This document shows positions 11,601 through 45,724 of a stretch of 64,000 bases of DNA, piece by piece (the first letter of the stretch is position 1; each line of letters opens with the position of its first letter). The notes beneath the pieces are model-generated. The model was not told the DNA's origin. It did no database searches and saw only the letters and a list, made by a program, of their open reading frames with translations. A program made the position numbers and the translations under genes. Source of the stretch: Amoebidium appalachense. Taxonomy: Eukaryota > Ichthyosporea. The stretch is taken from assembly GCA_963693365.1 (NCBI GenBank), contig CAVNZM010000008.1, forward strand, positions 7,068,001 through 7,132,000. The letters run 5' to 3'.

Positions 11601-11739
11601 GGGAGGGAGGCTAACGTTAACCAGGCGCAAACTATTTGGTCAGTGTGAAGCCCGTGGTAAGGGAAGCTTGTTTTTAAAACGGAAGGCCTGAGGGGCGGGA
11701 ATGGGCAGGGGGGCGGTGCATTGTGAACTTTTTTGAGGG

Positions 11740-11763
11740 GAGAGGGGGGGGAGTGGGGGGGGT

Positions 11764-11805
<42 letters not shown>

Positions 11806-12041
11806 GAAGGCCCACCTAAGGCCTCCGTCTACTAAAGAAAAGGGAGGGGAGGTGGTTGGGAGGGAAAGGGTGTGTGTGTGGGGAAAGGGGGGGGGGGGGG
11901 GGGGGGCACCACGTGCTTGCCTGAGTAAGTGTGCTCACCCGCCTCCCCCGAAAGACATCTCCCCCCCCCCCCCCCCATCCCCTCCTCCTGGTCACGGGGC
12001 GGCCGGACCCGGGGGAGGGGGGAGGGGGGGGGGGGGGAGGG

Positions 12042-12080
<39 letters not shown>
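11740..12080. repeat. Long G-runs
   Basis: G-runs at about 11766-11804, 11888-11906 and 12047-12078 with a C-run near 11961-11976 between them. Poly-Gly and poly-Pro frames are artefacts. Confidence 0.95.
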
Positions 12081-12081
<1 letters not shown>

Positions 12082-12099
12082 TGTACAGGTCCCCGGTCT

Positions 12100-13017
12100 C
12101 CTCACAGAGAGCACAGGTGGCACACCCACACACTTCCACAATACTTCACGCGGATCTGCACACACACATACGTATACCGCACACGCACACACGAGGTGCA
12201 CAAACCAGCCAAATTTCACACATACCAACACAGTGCACCATTTGATTTAACCGGGCAAACGTGCACATGTGTCTTACGTGCTCACACGACCGTAAACAGG
12301 TGCTGGCAAGAGATTCTGAAGACCTGTGACCCTCACACACATTCACACAGGCAAAGATGCTGTCGTGTACACACTGGCACGCAGAAGTCTGCCACAGGCA
12401 TTAAAAACACATACCACCCGTTAGGTCATCGGATACACTCACTGACTTCATGTATTCAACTCACGGCACACACATGCATGCACAGTCACACACCATTGCC
12501 CTCTCCCTGGAGGTTATTTTCTTCTCTCACTCCCCGTGTCCCCGTGCCCTCCCTCCTACCTCCTCTCCCCCCCCCCCTCCCCCCCCCTCCCCCCCCCCCC
12601 CCCCCCCCCGCCCGCACCCCCTCCACATCCCTTATCTAAGTAACTTAGCGTACACGTGCAATCCACGCGCCGCCAACAACACACACACACAAACACACAC
12701 ACACATGCATAAACACAGGGTCGCATACAGTGTCACGTCACAGAAAAAACACCCAAACATCACGGTGGGCTGGCCATATAAAGTGCTATAGCTATAGCAC
12801 CAACACCGTGCAAATACTGGGCACACTCACCGTACAACTATGCACACAACATGTTAACACCGGGCCGTGGCACAATGGCAGACACACACACACACACACA
12901 CATGCTAACACACACACACACGACCATTTTCAAGTAGTACCGTGGCACAGCATTATTGCCCACACACATGTACACACGAGCACTTTCAAGTAGTACACAC
13001 AGCATCATTACACACGT

Positions 13018-13056
<39 letters not shown>

Positions 13057-13117
13057 GGCAAACGCGCGCTAGTGGCACACCTGAACACACATCATTCCCA
13101 CACACACACACCGTGAT

Positions 13118-13186
<69 letters not shown>

Positions 13187-13267
13187 CACACACACACACA
13201 TGCATGATACACAGACACAACACGCACGCACGCACACACATACTGATATCAATACACACACACAGTG

Positions 13268-13315
<48 letters not shown>

Positions 13316-13641
13316 ACACACATATGCGCACACACACACACACATTCGAACACAGCGCATTGACCACGGTAACGTCAACGGTTGCCCTTTGCTGATGATT
13401 AATGGTCATTAAATGTTAAGCGCTGATTGCAAACAAGTTGGTTGAAGGACGAGAGAGATAGATGTATGACCATCGCACGTCACCTCGAGGGCTCGGGGAT
13501 CCGCCGGGGGGAGGGGAGGGAGGGGGGGGGGGGGGGGGGGGGGGGGAGGCACCACCCCACATACAGTGCACCGGACCCCAGTGGGCCCTCCACCCAGGAG
13601 GGGGATCAGGAGGGCAGGCGGGGGGGGGGGGGGGGGGGGGG

Positions 13642-13679
<38 letters not shown>

Positions 13680-14000
13680 GCAGGGCAGGTGCACTTGGAT
13701 CTCCCTCCCCTCTTCTAGATCTCCGTCTCCAGATCCGTGCCACGGGGGGGGACTCAGGGGTGTGGTACCACTGAGTGTACACTGAGGGGGGCGTCGATAG
13801 ATAGTATTTGCAGGGCCCCGGGGTTCGGATGGGTAGGACATGTATGATCAGGGTATCCGATATAGGGTTGATGTTGGGTAGATATTGGACGTAATTAGTA
13901 CTGAAACGTTGTGATTGTGGGTCAGTCATCTGTGCGGCTCAGGTACTGTATGTAGCTACACAAGTAAGCTACCTGAGCGACAGAGGAATGTGCTTCGAAT
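12100..14000. repeat. CA-rich microsatellite field, C/G-runs
   Basis: Imperfect CA repeats at 12150-12500 and 12660-13345, a C-run at 12567-12609 and G-runs at 13527-13545 and 13620-13678. Short unique gaps between them show no recognisable exon. Confidence 0.9.
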
Positions 14001-14212
14001 GAGCGACTGCTGGCTGGGATCCGGAGGCTCCTGCAGCTGCCTGGCCATAGGACTGATGATAGGAGTAGGGGACCCGGGGTCGCGATAGCGATCATAAATG
14101 ATTCATAATCGCCGGCTGAGCCAGGCTGATCATTGGCATGCCAAAGGGCCAAATAGTCACAACCGCTGAACTGGGCCGGGAATCAAACAAAAACAAATCT
14201 AATACGCCAATT

Positions 14213-14284
14213 GGATCCGAAATTCTACTTTAAAAAATGTGAGCCGTTCGATTGGATCCGCAATTCTACTTTAAACATTTTGTT
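14213..14284. repeat. Direct duplication of a 24-bp segment
   Basis: TTGGATCCG followed by (A/C)AATTCTACTTTAAA occurs at about 14213 and 14257, one mismatch, 44 bases apart. Confidence 0.8.
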
Positions 14285-14616
14285 TGTGACTATTCGGTTG
14301 GATGACGGCGCACTCCGACTGATAACAGAGACGTGGTGTCGATCACGAGTGCAAGTTGAACTGAATTCTGCATATGCAGTGGGTCGGTATCATGACAGTA
14401 TGCCTACATGCAGCAAGTAAGGTGCCCTACATACTGACTGCTCAGCTGCCTGCTTGCAGTGGGGGGCACCGTGCGATATTTATTCTGTGAATGGCTGTGT
14501 GCATGTTTACTCTTAAATTTGCGTGCCAAACTGTTCAACTCTGCCGGGCCAGCCCGGCCGGCGGGGCCGCGGCCCTGCCTGCCAGACCTGCCCAAGACCA
14601 ACAAGTATTTGTCGGA

Positions 14617-14839
14617 ATGTTCGCTGAGGAGCACCCACTGAAGGTGATACTTGCTGTCGCTGATGCAACCGGCTTGAAGCTCAGAATCTGCGCTGTTTTA
14701 CAAGCACTTGACAGACTGCCACAGACACCAGTCCTGCTGTACCGTAGTTTGAAACTCAACGTTCGAGAAGGGCCACACCGGGGCTACCGGGCTGGCTTCA
14801 TTATAGCCCACATAGGCTCTAATATTCGCACACAGAGCA
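14617..14839 (+). CDS. Possible orphan first coding exon
   Basis: An open frame from ATG (14617), MFAEEHPLKVILAVADATGL, ends at a perfect GTAAGT donor after base 14839, where the translation reads ..GSNIRTQ. The composition is protein-like and distinct from nearby repeats. The hydrophobic segment plus LPQTPVLLY faintly recalls a GST N-terminal fold, but I do not consider that established. No downstream exon was found, so it could be a chance frame or a 5' UTR exon. Confidence 0.3.
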
Positions 14840-15960
14840 GTAAGTGAAGCAGTGAGCACTCAAGTGTAGGCCTCTGGCAACTTCCGAGTCGACATGAACC
14901 AATCGCAAAAACGCGTCGCACTTGTTGGGAACACCAATGAAAATTGTGTTTTTTATTGACTAATGATACGCGGCCCAGCGATCAAGCTCGCCAATCAACA
15001 GCTGTTCTCGAACAAAAGCAATTTCCGACTGTGAACCTCTGATCACAAATTCACAACTTGAAGTTGGCACCATCATCATTGCCCTGATATTATAATAATA
15101 TCTACGGGTATATACATACCATATTATTTGATTTTCATAGAAATACATGGCTGCTTTGGGCACCATAGAGACCGCGGGCTCAGCTGGCTATCTGAAATGG
15201 AAGCTGTAGAACGTTGATCGATCACGGTTGACTGTGTATATTCCAGGGCCAAGGCCATCACTGATTGGTTTATAATGCATCGTTCAACCGATTGGCTGGT
15301 TTCGGCTGGCAAAATGATGGCTAGATACAAACCATTGGTTCCTAGGGGCTGTATGTCCACCTTTTTTTAAGCTTTTGATTTGTTCATACAAGCCAATGAA
15401 ATACGATACATGTATAGATAGCTGCATTCCTAGTCCTAGAATTTCTTTTTGCGTCAGTCCCTTAGGAGTGCCAAATCTTGCCCTTGCAATGCCAGGGCCC
15501 AGCCTGGGGCCTGCTGTCACGGTTGGTGTTACTTGGTATGACCAACAAAACCAACGTGCATTCACCGGTGGGTCGTGCTGCGCATGTTATCATCAGTGGG
15601 CTAGAGGGCACCTCTCCATTGGTGAATCGGTGATGCAAAGCGGCCCACAGTCCACTCACCAACAAGACTCCACATTCAAACCGTGACTGGCTCGGCTCAG
15701 TGGCTCAGCGCGAAATTCGAAGAGTTGTTCGCGGGCAGACAGATATCGATGGGATATAATATTTATTGTTGATAAGCAGAAGCCTATGTTCCCGGTGTAA
15801 CGGTCTGCGAAACATTCGAATTCTAACCTGAGCTAATATATATAGTCCAATAATAACATGTGGTCGACTTCGTGTCATATTTATCGAGTCATATGATATA
15901 TGACGGATCGGGAGAGGCCTCGAAGGGGCCGCACTCAGTGCCGCACTGGCAGCTGCAGGG
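14840..15960. other. Intergenic, no recognised gene
   Basis: Unique, AT-balanced sequence with several ATTGG/CCAAT words (14898, 15294, 15388) but no supported exon. Confidence 0.5.
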
Positions 15961-15974
15961 GCCCCCACGGAGGA

Positions 15975-15975
15975 A

Positions 15976-16025
<50 letters not shown>

Positions 16026-16073
16026 TGGGGGTAGAGTGTACACTTGTAACCGGGGGGGGCCGGGGGGGGGGGG

Positions 16074-16152
<79 letters not shown>

Positions 16153-16185
16153 CAAGTTGTGTGTGTGCGTGTGTGTGTGTTCAAG

Positions 16186-16250
<65 letters not shown>

Positions 16251-16342
16251 TGTGTGTGTGTCTGTACAACATGGATGTGTGTACTGAGCTCGAGTGTGTG
16301 CGTGTGCGTGTGCGCGTGTCTTGTGTCTGTGTGTGTGCAATG

Positions 16343-16377
<35 letters not shown>

Positions 16378-16422
16378 GTGTCACACGTGTGCGTGTATGT
16401 ATGTGACTGTGTGTGCGTGTGT

Positions 16423-16507
<85 letters not shown>

Positions 16508-16515
16508 ACACAGTG
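15975..16515. repeat. G-run followed by about 440 bp of (GT)n
   Basis: A G-run at 15976-16024 and near-continuous GT repeats from 16074 to 16508, broken by two copies of GTTCAAGTTGTG near 16150 and 16181. Confidence 0.95.
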
Positions 16516-16554
16516 TCTGTGCACGACAGAACGGGTTCTTATTATTGGGGGGGG

Positions 16555-17260
<706 letters not shown>

Positions 17261-17261
17261 A

Positions 17262-17449
17262 TAGATAGGTTTGGGCCTGAATGGGCTGGTGAATAATACT
17301 ATGCAGTGTTGTAGCAGCCGTGCAAATACCACATGCAGCAGCCCCAGCCACAATGTGAACTGGTTGCCATGCACGGGTGCACCCTGCAATGATGACGGTG
17401 CAGTATACAGACAAATACCAGTATCCAGTGCACATGACAGGCTCCTCCC

Positions 17450-17483
<34 letters not shown>

Positions 17484-17679
17484 CCCCTCCCTCCTCAAAA
17501 AAAAAAAAAAAAAAAACATGCAAACACACAGTGGTTAATAACACATGCAGAGTGTGCATGCACACACTCATGTCATACGTGCATGCACGCACAAACACCT
17601 AGCACACATCCACACAGGTACGCATCATCAACACAGATACACAGACATATGCACGCGCGCACGTGTGTGTGTGCGCGCT

Positions 17680-17722
<43 letters not shown>

Positions 17723-18111
17723 GCACGTACCATATGGCATGCCCACACACCACCACCGTGGCATCACAAGGTGAATCTACTAGGACTTGCCACTATTCTA
17801 AGGGTGTAGTGCCATGTATACTTGTCTGGGCCCAACACTCCAACCCCCACAACCCCACCCCGATCTCAGTTACACCTGCAATCATTATGTCACCGACACA
17901 TCCAGCTCACTGATTGCACTCTGTGACACCAACATCTATACTTGGAGGTACGTTCCCAGTATTGGCGGCCACCACAGCTATACCGTATGCCTAACACTTT
18001 AACATACCGACACAAATACCTCAAACTCAGAGGTGGAAGCCTGCTGCCAGTAATTATCCATTGCGGGCAGGGAGGGGCCCCGGGGGAAGGGGTAGAGAGG
18101 GGGGAGAAGAA

Positions 18112-18148
<37 letters not shown>

Positions 18149-18666
18149 GGGGGGGGGGAGAAGAAGGGGGGGGGGGGGGGGGGGGCTAGGGGGGGGGAGA
18201 AGGGGGGGGGGGGGGGGGAGGGGGCGGGGAGGTAACCGATTGAAGGCGGACCAGGTGTGTTTGCAGGGACCTTTGTCATAACGGGGAAACAAAACATGTG
18301 TCTGTAAATAAACACCCTTGGGGCCCGGGCCTTCTATTCAGGTATCATGATGGTTATTATTATTGTCACAAGTCATTGTTTTTATTACTAAGTATTATTA
18401 CTATTTTTTTGGGAGGAGGGGGAGGGGATGGGGGGGGAGGAGGGAGGGGGGGGGGGGGGGGGAGATGGGGGGGAGGAGGGGGGGGGGGGGGGGGGGGGGG
18501 ACGGGGAGGGGAGCGGAGTCTTGAGGGCATAGAGCTGGGACATACAGGGAAGTTGTCCTCAAAGAAGATTTTACTGTATTACTATTGCAGGCCTTGTTCA
18601 CAAAAAGTGTTACTGTTGTGTTGGGTTTTTCGAACAATTGAGTATGTGTATGGTGTGTACGTGTGC

Positions 18667-18740
<74 letters not shown>

Positions 18741-19462
18741 GGGGGGGGGGAGGAGGGGGTAGAATGGCAGGGAGTGAGTGGTTTTCCGAGGGCCACTTAG
18801 AGATGGAAAGAAGAGGGGGAAGAGGTCGGGGGGGTGGAGGGGAAGGGGAGGGGGGGATGAGAGAAGTGACCCCGGGAGATGGTAAAATGATCTACAGCCA
18901 ATCAGCTGAGTCAATAATGCACATGCTCCAAGAACACCCCCCCCTCTTCCCCCCGCGGGTGCACCCCGACCTCCGCCATGGTCACATGCACTTTCCCACT
19001 TGATCGCCCACCCCCTTATGGCAACTGTGTCTTGCTCCCACTCCTCCCTCCTCTCCCCACTGCCCTTTTCACTGCTTGAAATCCAAATCCACCGGGTCTT
19101 TTTCAAGTGCCAACCAGCAGCCAAGCAAAGCAACACGTGCTAAATTCATGTGCGACTTTGTGGCTTTGGGAAAACACGTAATGTTTCTCACAGAATCCCG
19201 AATCATAATGATATGATATGAAGGGGGAAATCATTGAATAAATCCATATATGCTGCCAAATTCATGGATTGTCCCGAATGTTTCCCGAATACCTGTCAAG
19301 CCATTTTCGTAGTGGGTCACCCACCCTTCAGCCAAATGTGTGTGGGGGAGGTGTATGCACGTATGTGTTTGTGTTGGGTGCCCCCTGGCCGGGAGGCCAC
19401 TAAGGCCATACATGGCCGCCACCCAAAAACCAGTTGCATTCAACCCCCCCCCCCCCCCCCCC

Positions 19463-19495
<33 letters not shown>

Positions 19496-19650
19496 ACAGA
19501 GAGAACCCAAGGAAGTGCCGGCATGTAAATTAGCCTACTGAATGAGTACGTCTGATTAGTCTTACAAAGGCACCACATTTGTGTGGGTGATGAAAGACGC
19601 ATTTTGAAGAGAGGCGCCAACAATATTGAAAGGTGCAAAACTCTCTTTCT
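17262..19650. other. Repeat-rich intergenic DNA, including a G-run of about 71
   Basis: C-run and A-run at 17450-17516, CA repeats near 17690, purine/G tracts at 18107-18215 and 18410-18500, and a G-run from 18669 to 18739. A C-run directly abutting a G-run (19443-19494) is a self-complementary homopolymer hairpin. The remaining unique islands hold no recognised exon. Confidence 0.85.
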
Positions 19651-19679
19651 CTCTCTCTCTGTGTGTGTGTACATGCGCC

Positions 19680-19751
<72 letters not shown>

Positions 19752-19791
19752 TCTGTGTGTCTGTGCGTGCGTATGTGTGTGTGTGTATATC

Positions 19792-19887
<96 letters not shown>

Positions 19888-19888
19888 A

Positions 19889-19956
<68 letters not shown>

Positions 19957-19975
19957 TGTGTTCGTGTGTGTGTGT
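19650..19975. repeat. (GT)n array with two CT interruptions
   Basis: GT repeats run from about 19662 to 19975, interrupted by TCTCTCTC blocks at 19642 and 19854. Confidence 0.95.
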
Positions 19976-19979
19976 GAAG

Positions 19980-21270
19980 GGAAGCCTTGAATGGTATCAA
20001 CCGGCGATTCACTCACCACCCTCCAAACAGTAACTCGCATTAAGTTAAATACGCAGATGGTAACTGCACACGGCTCCCTAGAAAAGTTAAAGGCCGCAAA
20101 TGCTACTGAAAATGTAGGGTAATGCTAAAAATAGAAAAGGAAAGTAGTTGTTTTCGAGATGAACCTGGCGCCCATGACACGACACAGTCTCAGATACACA
20201 AATCCAAACACAAAATCTTTTATTTATCTATTCAATACTAATTATATCGTTTAGGGGTCCCTCATTACTACCGTCTTCCACTGAGCACCTTCTGTACGCT
20301 AGCTAGGGTGCTAATTTTCTCTTTGCATTCAGCTATGCTAGCACACATTCACCAATCCTAACTACTACAAATTTATAGTACAACACTTATTGTAGCCCAC
20401 GGTTTTCGCTAGTGGGGGGCACCAGGCCTCCCCTCCAATCAAAACCCACTAATAAAATTCTAAAAACGGACTCTCATTGGTTAACTACGCTCGATGCAGC
20501 ACGTTTTGTGATTTCTGATGTGGCTAACGTGCTGGGCAGAAACATGGTGGTGTGCCTAATAGTTCAGGGGAGTGTGGGTGTGTTTATGGGATGGTGGTGG
20601 CAGTACTACTGTCTATATTAGGAGTATGTTGGTCTGTACGTACCTATCTGCTACGGTGGTGTATTGTACATGATTTTTTTTTTGTAGCCGGCATTGCTAG
20701 ATTGGTGGGTTTGTGTGTGTGCCGGGACATTTGACATGCTGGCTGTGTGTGTGTGTGTGGTGTTTGTGTGGGTTTTGGGTTACAGTGGAAAATTTTCACT
20801 TTCTGGGTGTGTGGGGTGGTCTGTGGGTGTCTCATTTCATTTGTGGGGGTTTGTGGGGGGGGGGGAGGACGGTGCTTCGTGGGTGCCAAAGTCTAGAGAA
20901 GAAAAACGTTTGTAGCTCTATTGCAATTTTACCTGTGATGGCCCGGGTAGTAGGATCTGTGGCGCCGGTGAAACCCAAGCAAAAACAAAAGACATGAATT
21001 GATTCATGGTCCAGACACGCTGCACAGCAGCCTTACATTTTATTATGCAGCAACATGAAACTTTCACGACCCCCCCCCCCCCCCCCCCCCCCCTCTCCCC
21101 CCGAACCATGTCACACGTTCAAGTGTATTTTTCTCATGTGATATTCTGAATGCGCCCAGCTGCACTGTGCCAGTACCTAACGGGGCAGAAAAAATCTTCC
21201 CTGCCGTTGTTTACCTACAGTCCTGAAACACACAGGACTGGGTATGGGTGCTAGAGGTGCGTGGGAAGTT
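19980..21270. other. Intergenic, no recognised gene
   Basis: Unique sequence with a G/T-rich stretch at 20530-20870 and a C-run at 21070-21093. No supported exon. Confidence 0.5.
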
Positions 21271-21279
21271 GGCGGGGAC

Positions 21280-21850
<571 letters not shown>

Positions 21851-21859
21851 GGGGCGGAG

Positions 21860-22276
21860 AGAGATATTGAGGCTTTCGCCTTTAGGAGACTATAACTACC
21901 TACACTGTCACGTCCTGTGTCCCCCTGCCAACCACCCGGTACTTCCCTACCCTCCACAGCGCCGTACCCCTAATTTTGCCACACCTTGTTCATATCCCCT
22001 GCTTTATCCTTGTCTCCCGTCTCTCCCCTCCCTCCCCAACCCCTGTCATTCTCATCTGCAAGCTCGGCAAAATGGTTTTTAACACCCCCACCCCCCTACC
22101 CTCCCCCCTCTTCCCACCCCGCCATAAAGAATCTGACCAGCCACCAAGCCACCAAACCCTACCGCTCGAAAAACAACCCCCTACCCCAACCTCTTCCGTG
22201 CAGCCCACCAAAATAAAAATCTCCTCCTATATTAAAAGAGCCCTGTTCCGCACAAAATAGTCATCTGAATGTCCTC

Positions 22277-22332
<56 letters not shown>

Positions 22333-24714
22333 ATACACACACATACACACCTCCCCACCGGTACCCCCTGCCTCCCATCTCTGCTGCCTCCCTCCCCCCC
22401 CCCCCCTCCCCCCCCCAACCCTCCGCGGCTCACCCGGCTCGCATAATCTTGGAGGGCCTGGGCGCCTCTCTCTCCCTCTCGCTACCCTAGCGCGCCGTCC
22501 ATCCATGTCCACGTCTGCTTAACCGTCCCACCTGCTCTACGCCAACAACTGTGCCCAACTTTATTCGTGCACATGTGGAGTTTGTGCAAGCCCAACTGCT
22601 GTTGTTCTGTTCAGACTTGCCTCTCGCCTCGTTTCGGTGGATACAGAGCACTTTCTGAAAACCTGACCCCAACCGTCGGCTCAATAAGCTCGCGCGTAAC
22701 AACCTTCGTGCCAAAGAAACTTTCCACACTACCCTGTCTGCCTGTATACTACGTAAAGATGGCGCTGCGGCCTGGAGGATCAAGTTTGAACTCCCTTGGT
22801 TTGAGTCGACTCAGAAAAATCATGATGTGATACAAACGAGGAAAATTCGAATCCGCGCGTTTTCAGCTTTGTTTCCGCTCTCTTTCCGACTGTTGATTCG
22901 GTTGGCGCGAAAATTTCGGTGGCTGAAAACCTCTGTTCCCCCTACACTAAAAACTTTAGATATTAAGAAAGTTTGGATATATTAATGTGGTATGACTGCC
23001 GGCGCGTTGATCATGGCATTGCGCCATAGTTGCCAAGTTTTTTAAAAGGTAAAAAATAACATTGTTATATAGCACATGACGGGAATTTATTTTGCTCAAA
23101 TTATAAGTTTCAAATATAAGTATAAAAACAATTAATCAAGTCTATCAGTACAGTGGATGCTTCTAAGTGAGTGTTGGCTCCTAAATGACATACTACTTAA
23201 TGTAGGCTAATATTTAGATAACTGATATGCAAGATATTGTCGTAAATGTGTCTCCTCAACATCATGTGCCAGCACTGGCACTCGAGCTCACACATCTACA
23301 CAGCTGCAGGGCTTCAAACATCGCGGGTTTTCGTTGTTCAGGTTGGCCATTGTGTGTGTGATGGAATGTCCTTAGCTGCACAAGTCTAACCACCGTGTTT
23401 AGCTCTAGAGAGTTTTTTAAAAAACTGTGTGGAAGATTTTGCACATACACGAAGTATACACTGCCACCTGGCCTTGATACGCAGGACAATCTGATGTCGG
23501 TGGACATTGGCATTTTGTAATCCCTGTCATGCACATGGCCATGGTTATACTGTGAGCAGGTTATCTCTACAAGTAAGTCCAGAAAAAAAGAGCTGTTTGT
23601 TTTCAAAGAGATTAGTAGAGGGCGAGGAGCGTACTAGCGTAGCAATTAGGCTGGCCTGTGGATTTGGCTTCCTGGAACACATCCGGGGGTATCTGGAGGC
23701 AATCTACACACTTAGGTAAGGTGGAAAAATCTAGAAATCTTGGTGTCCTAAATACATTCAGTCGAGTTGAGGCGTTACGATAAAGTTTTATTAGTGAATA
23801 TTGCGGTGTCATCGTGTGGCTGGTTGGACTTGTGCCGTGCTTTATGCAAGGGGAGAGTGATCTGTGCGGTGATATAATGGATGCTACGATGCATGTGGGA
23901 CCTGAAAATGTAGCAGCTAAAAGTAAAAGAACATGGAGAGGATGGGATGCGGGCCGTATATGTATTGGTTCTAGCCATGCAAAGCGCCCGCACTTATATT
24001 CTTTAGAGTATATTTAGGCATGGCCGTATAATCCTGTGTGGTAGATTGTGTCACCTTCTCACATTGCAGGCTTGGTATTCATACACAGCCGGGCTCACCA
24101 ACACATGTTTCAACCTAGATATGTGCATGGAAAGAGTTGTCGTGTAAGCGCGCAATATAAGCACGGAGACTCTAATTCGTTAATTGATTCTGCATCTTAG
24201 GATGCTGAAATCATGTAAACACATGTCCTACGAGACAACATGGTGGTAGGCCTAGGAGCACGGACTAACGTTTATGAGGGAAGGTGCAGGCGAAATGGAG
24301 AGGGCTGGTCTGCCACAGCCCAGTCACAGCACAAAAGCCACAGACAACGTCTGGGTGCAAGCAAACGGGTGGGTGGTCTCCTACGTGTAGTTGGTAGCTT
24401 AGAGGGAAAAAAAAGGCCGGTTTCTGCAGCTAGCTATGATACTTGGAAAGAGGATCAAGGAATGAGCTTGATTGTAAACGGTGGATCTCTTGCATTGCTT
24501 GTGCTTTTTCTTGTGCCGACCGACTATTGTTTCTCAGCACATAATGCCCGTTTGCCTCTCGCCATTTGACCCCTACACGTAACAGTCTATGGGGACACCA
24601 TGATGCCATCTTGGTCATTCACACATACATAAGTAGGTGAAAGGTTGTTGCGCATTACTATGTTGCCTGCATATGTCTCGTCAGCTCTTCATGGACTGTG
24701 TGTTCTACCTGCAG
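21860..24714. other. Intergenic; promoter-like stretch near 22.7-22.95 kb, no recognised gene
   Basis: A C-run (22279-22318) and C-rich sequence give way at 22.5 kb to unique DNA. A short frame starts ATGGCGCTGCGGCC at 22759 in a good start context (AAG before ATGG) but meets a stop after 23 codons, with no clear donor. CpG-containing sequence follows to 22930. AT-rich unique sequence fills 22.9-24.7 kb. Confidence 0.4.
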
Positions 24715-24924
24715 GGCACACCCAGCCACCAGCACAAAGCACAACACTGAGGCTGCGCTCAAGTTTGCCTTGCCTGCTAACACTCTGTGAGTAACCGTGA
24801 CGTTGGTGGCATTTTGAAAACCATCGTAGTGCAGATTCCCTATGTTCTCTGTTTTTGGGGTTGCACATACGTGCAGCTGACTTGGAGCAGGACATTCAGC
24901 CTACGAATACTGGGTCTATCTCCA
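24715..24924 (+). CDS. Possible 5' exons of the SET-domain gene
   Basis: Two candidate exons precede the main gene. 24877-24924 follows a GTGCAG acceptor, reads DLEQDIQPTNTGSIS in the frame that joins in phase to 25214, and ends at a GTAAGC donor. 24715-24786 follows CTGCAG, is open in the joining frame and ends at GTGAGT. If both are coding, the protein starts further upstream than the Met at 25231, via a stretch SLWEVAMEG at the exon start. No ATG start for this longer form was identified. Confidence 0.35.
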
Positions 24925-25230
24925 GTAAGCCCATAAACACCTCTAGATAATATACCAGGAGCGAAACAGTAGATACGTGCACATGCACTTGAATAATGGC
25001 CCTCTCATTGTGTTTCAATATGCACATGCCTGCAGGGCAGTTGGTTTGCCCAAGAAGGATTCTTCGCAAAACACGACGAAGCACACCCACACATGCACAC
25101 CGGTGGCCCACACACCAAATCTCAAACCCCCCCCCCCCCCCCTCTCCCTCCGTCCTCCCCCCCCCTTCCACACACGCACACACACAGGCCGTACCCGGAC
25201 CGTGTAGCCACAGGTCTGTGGGAGGTTGCA

Positions 25231-44272
<19,042 letters not shown>

Positions 44273-44798
44273 TTTTAAATTTTATAATTGTATAAACTGC
44301 ATTAGTTTTATGCCACTAAATTGATGTCGTGTCCGTTTGCCCTGGACTTGTGTCGTATGACCTCCCACCAAGAATCAGTAGCCAGTGCATTGTGTTGCAT
44401 CAATCTGCCATGTCTGCCACTAGGGTCCTCTCTGAGTGGTAGTTTTTATATCCGGTGTGCCATCTAAACGCCATGAGTCTACTTACTACTCACCAAATGA
44501 CAAAAGTTTTATGTACCGTCAGCTTTTGTTCACTTACACACCTTGCACATGCATGAAAATAGAGACCTGGTGTCATGCACCTTAGTCGACCGAATATTCC
44601 ATTTTTGTAGACAGATTGCAATCGTTCGCCAATACATAGAAAAGCACGATAGCTGTGCTGTGAGATTGGTGCAATGGGTCGGGTGGCCATGCCTGTGATT
44701 GATATGGGTTCATGTGGGGCTGTGCGCATGGGCGATGTGATGTCATGCCGTGATGGTTGGGTCTACTTTGTTTTTTTGGTGGTGGTGGTGGTGGTGGG

Positions 44799-44838
<40 letters not shown>

Positions 44839-45390
44839 AGGTGTTAAGTGGGAATAGATAAACGTTTGTGTATAGGAGAATGATTATGCTCAAGTTAACT
44901 ACAAACGAATGACCCACCAACCACGTGCACCACCAAACATGCGCTGCTTTAACCCTAGAAAGATGGCAGCAGCAAACAAAAGGCAAAAAAAAAAGGAGGG
45001 TTTCAGACTTAACCAAGTTTTTGGCGAATATTTCTACTTGCTTTGGCTTCTGCAAGCCCCACCGTTACGTCCAGGTGGTTGTGTGCTAGTGCCCATTTGT
45101 GTTTGTGTTTGTGTTTTATGTGCCTCAGGCTGTGCGATTTGTGTTCAAGTGTTTGTGTGCTCGTGTGGTTCAGCAACATTGAAGCCATGGGGCAAATAGG
45201 TTTTTTTTGGGTTGATGCGTGTGTGGCCACGAGTGGGGTGGGGTGGGGTGTTCGGGTGGGTGGATGGGTGTGGGTGTGTGTGTGGGGGGGCGGGGGAGGG
45301 GGGGGGGAGGAGCAGCAAGCTTGCATGTATGTGAGTCGGACAACTGTGCGACATTCTCATGTGTGTACCTACAGTATACATGGGCATGTG

Positions 45391-45421
<31 letters not shown>

Positions 45422-45630
45422 CTGTATGTACACGTGTGTTTGCCAGTGGGCCCAGGTTGTCTTGTAAGAGGACCGTGTGCTGCATATATGACAGTTGAAT
45501 GTGTCTGTGGCCGTTGAACTGTGACATCGCTTGCGCGACAGACGGAACACTGTCAGGTACTTACATGTATACTGGCTTAGAAAACAAGAAGGGGGAGGCG
45601 GAGAAGGAGGAGGTACATGTGGTGTTATGT

Positions 45631-45667
<37 letters not shown>

Positions 45668-45686
45668 GTGCGGCCCAGGGGGGGAG

Positions 45687-45724
<38 letters not shown>

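Noticed and set aside
22759-22830. Short frame starting ATGGCGCTGCGGCC as a first exon
   Set aside because: Stops after 23 codons, has no convincing donor and no partner exon; kept only as a promoter-like area.
44909-45199. Plus-strand frame with ATGGCAGCAGC as a new gene
   Set aside because: Soon becomes Cys-Val repeats from GT-rich DNA, with no supported splice site or similarity.
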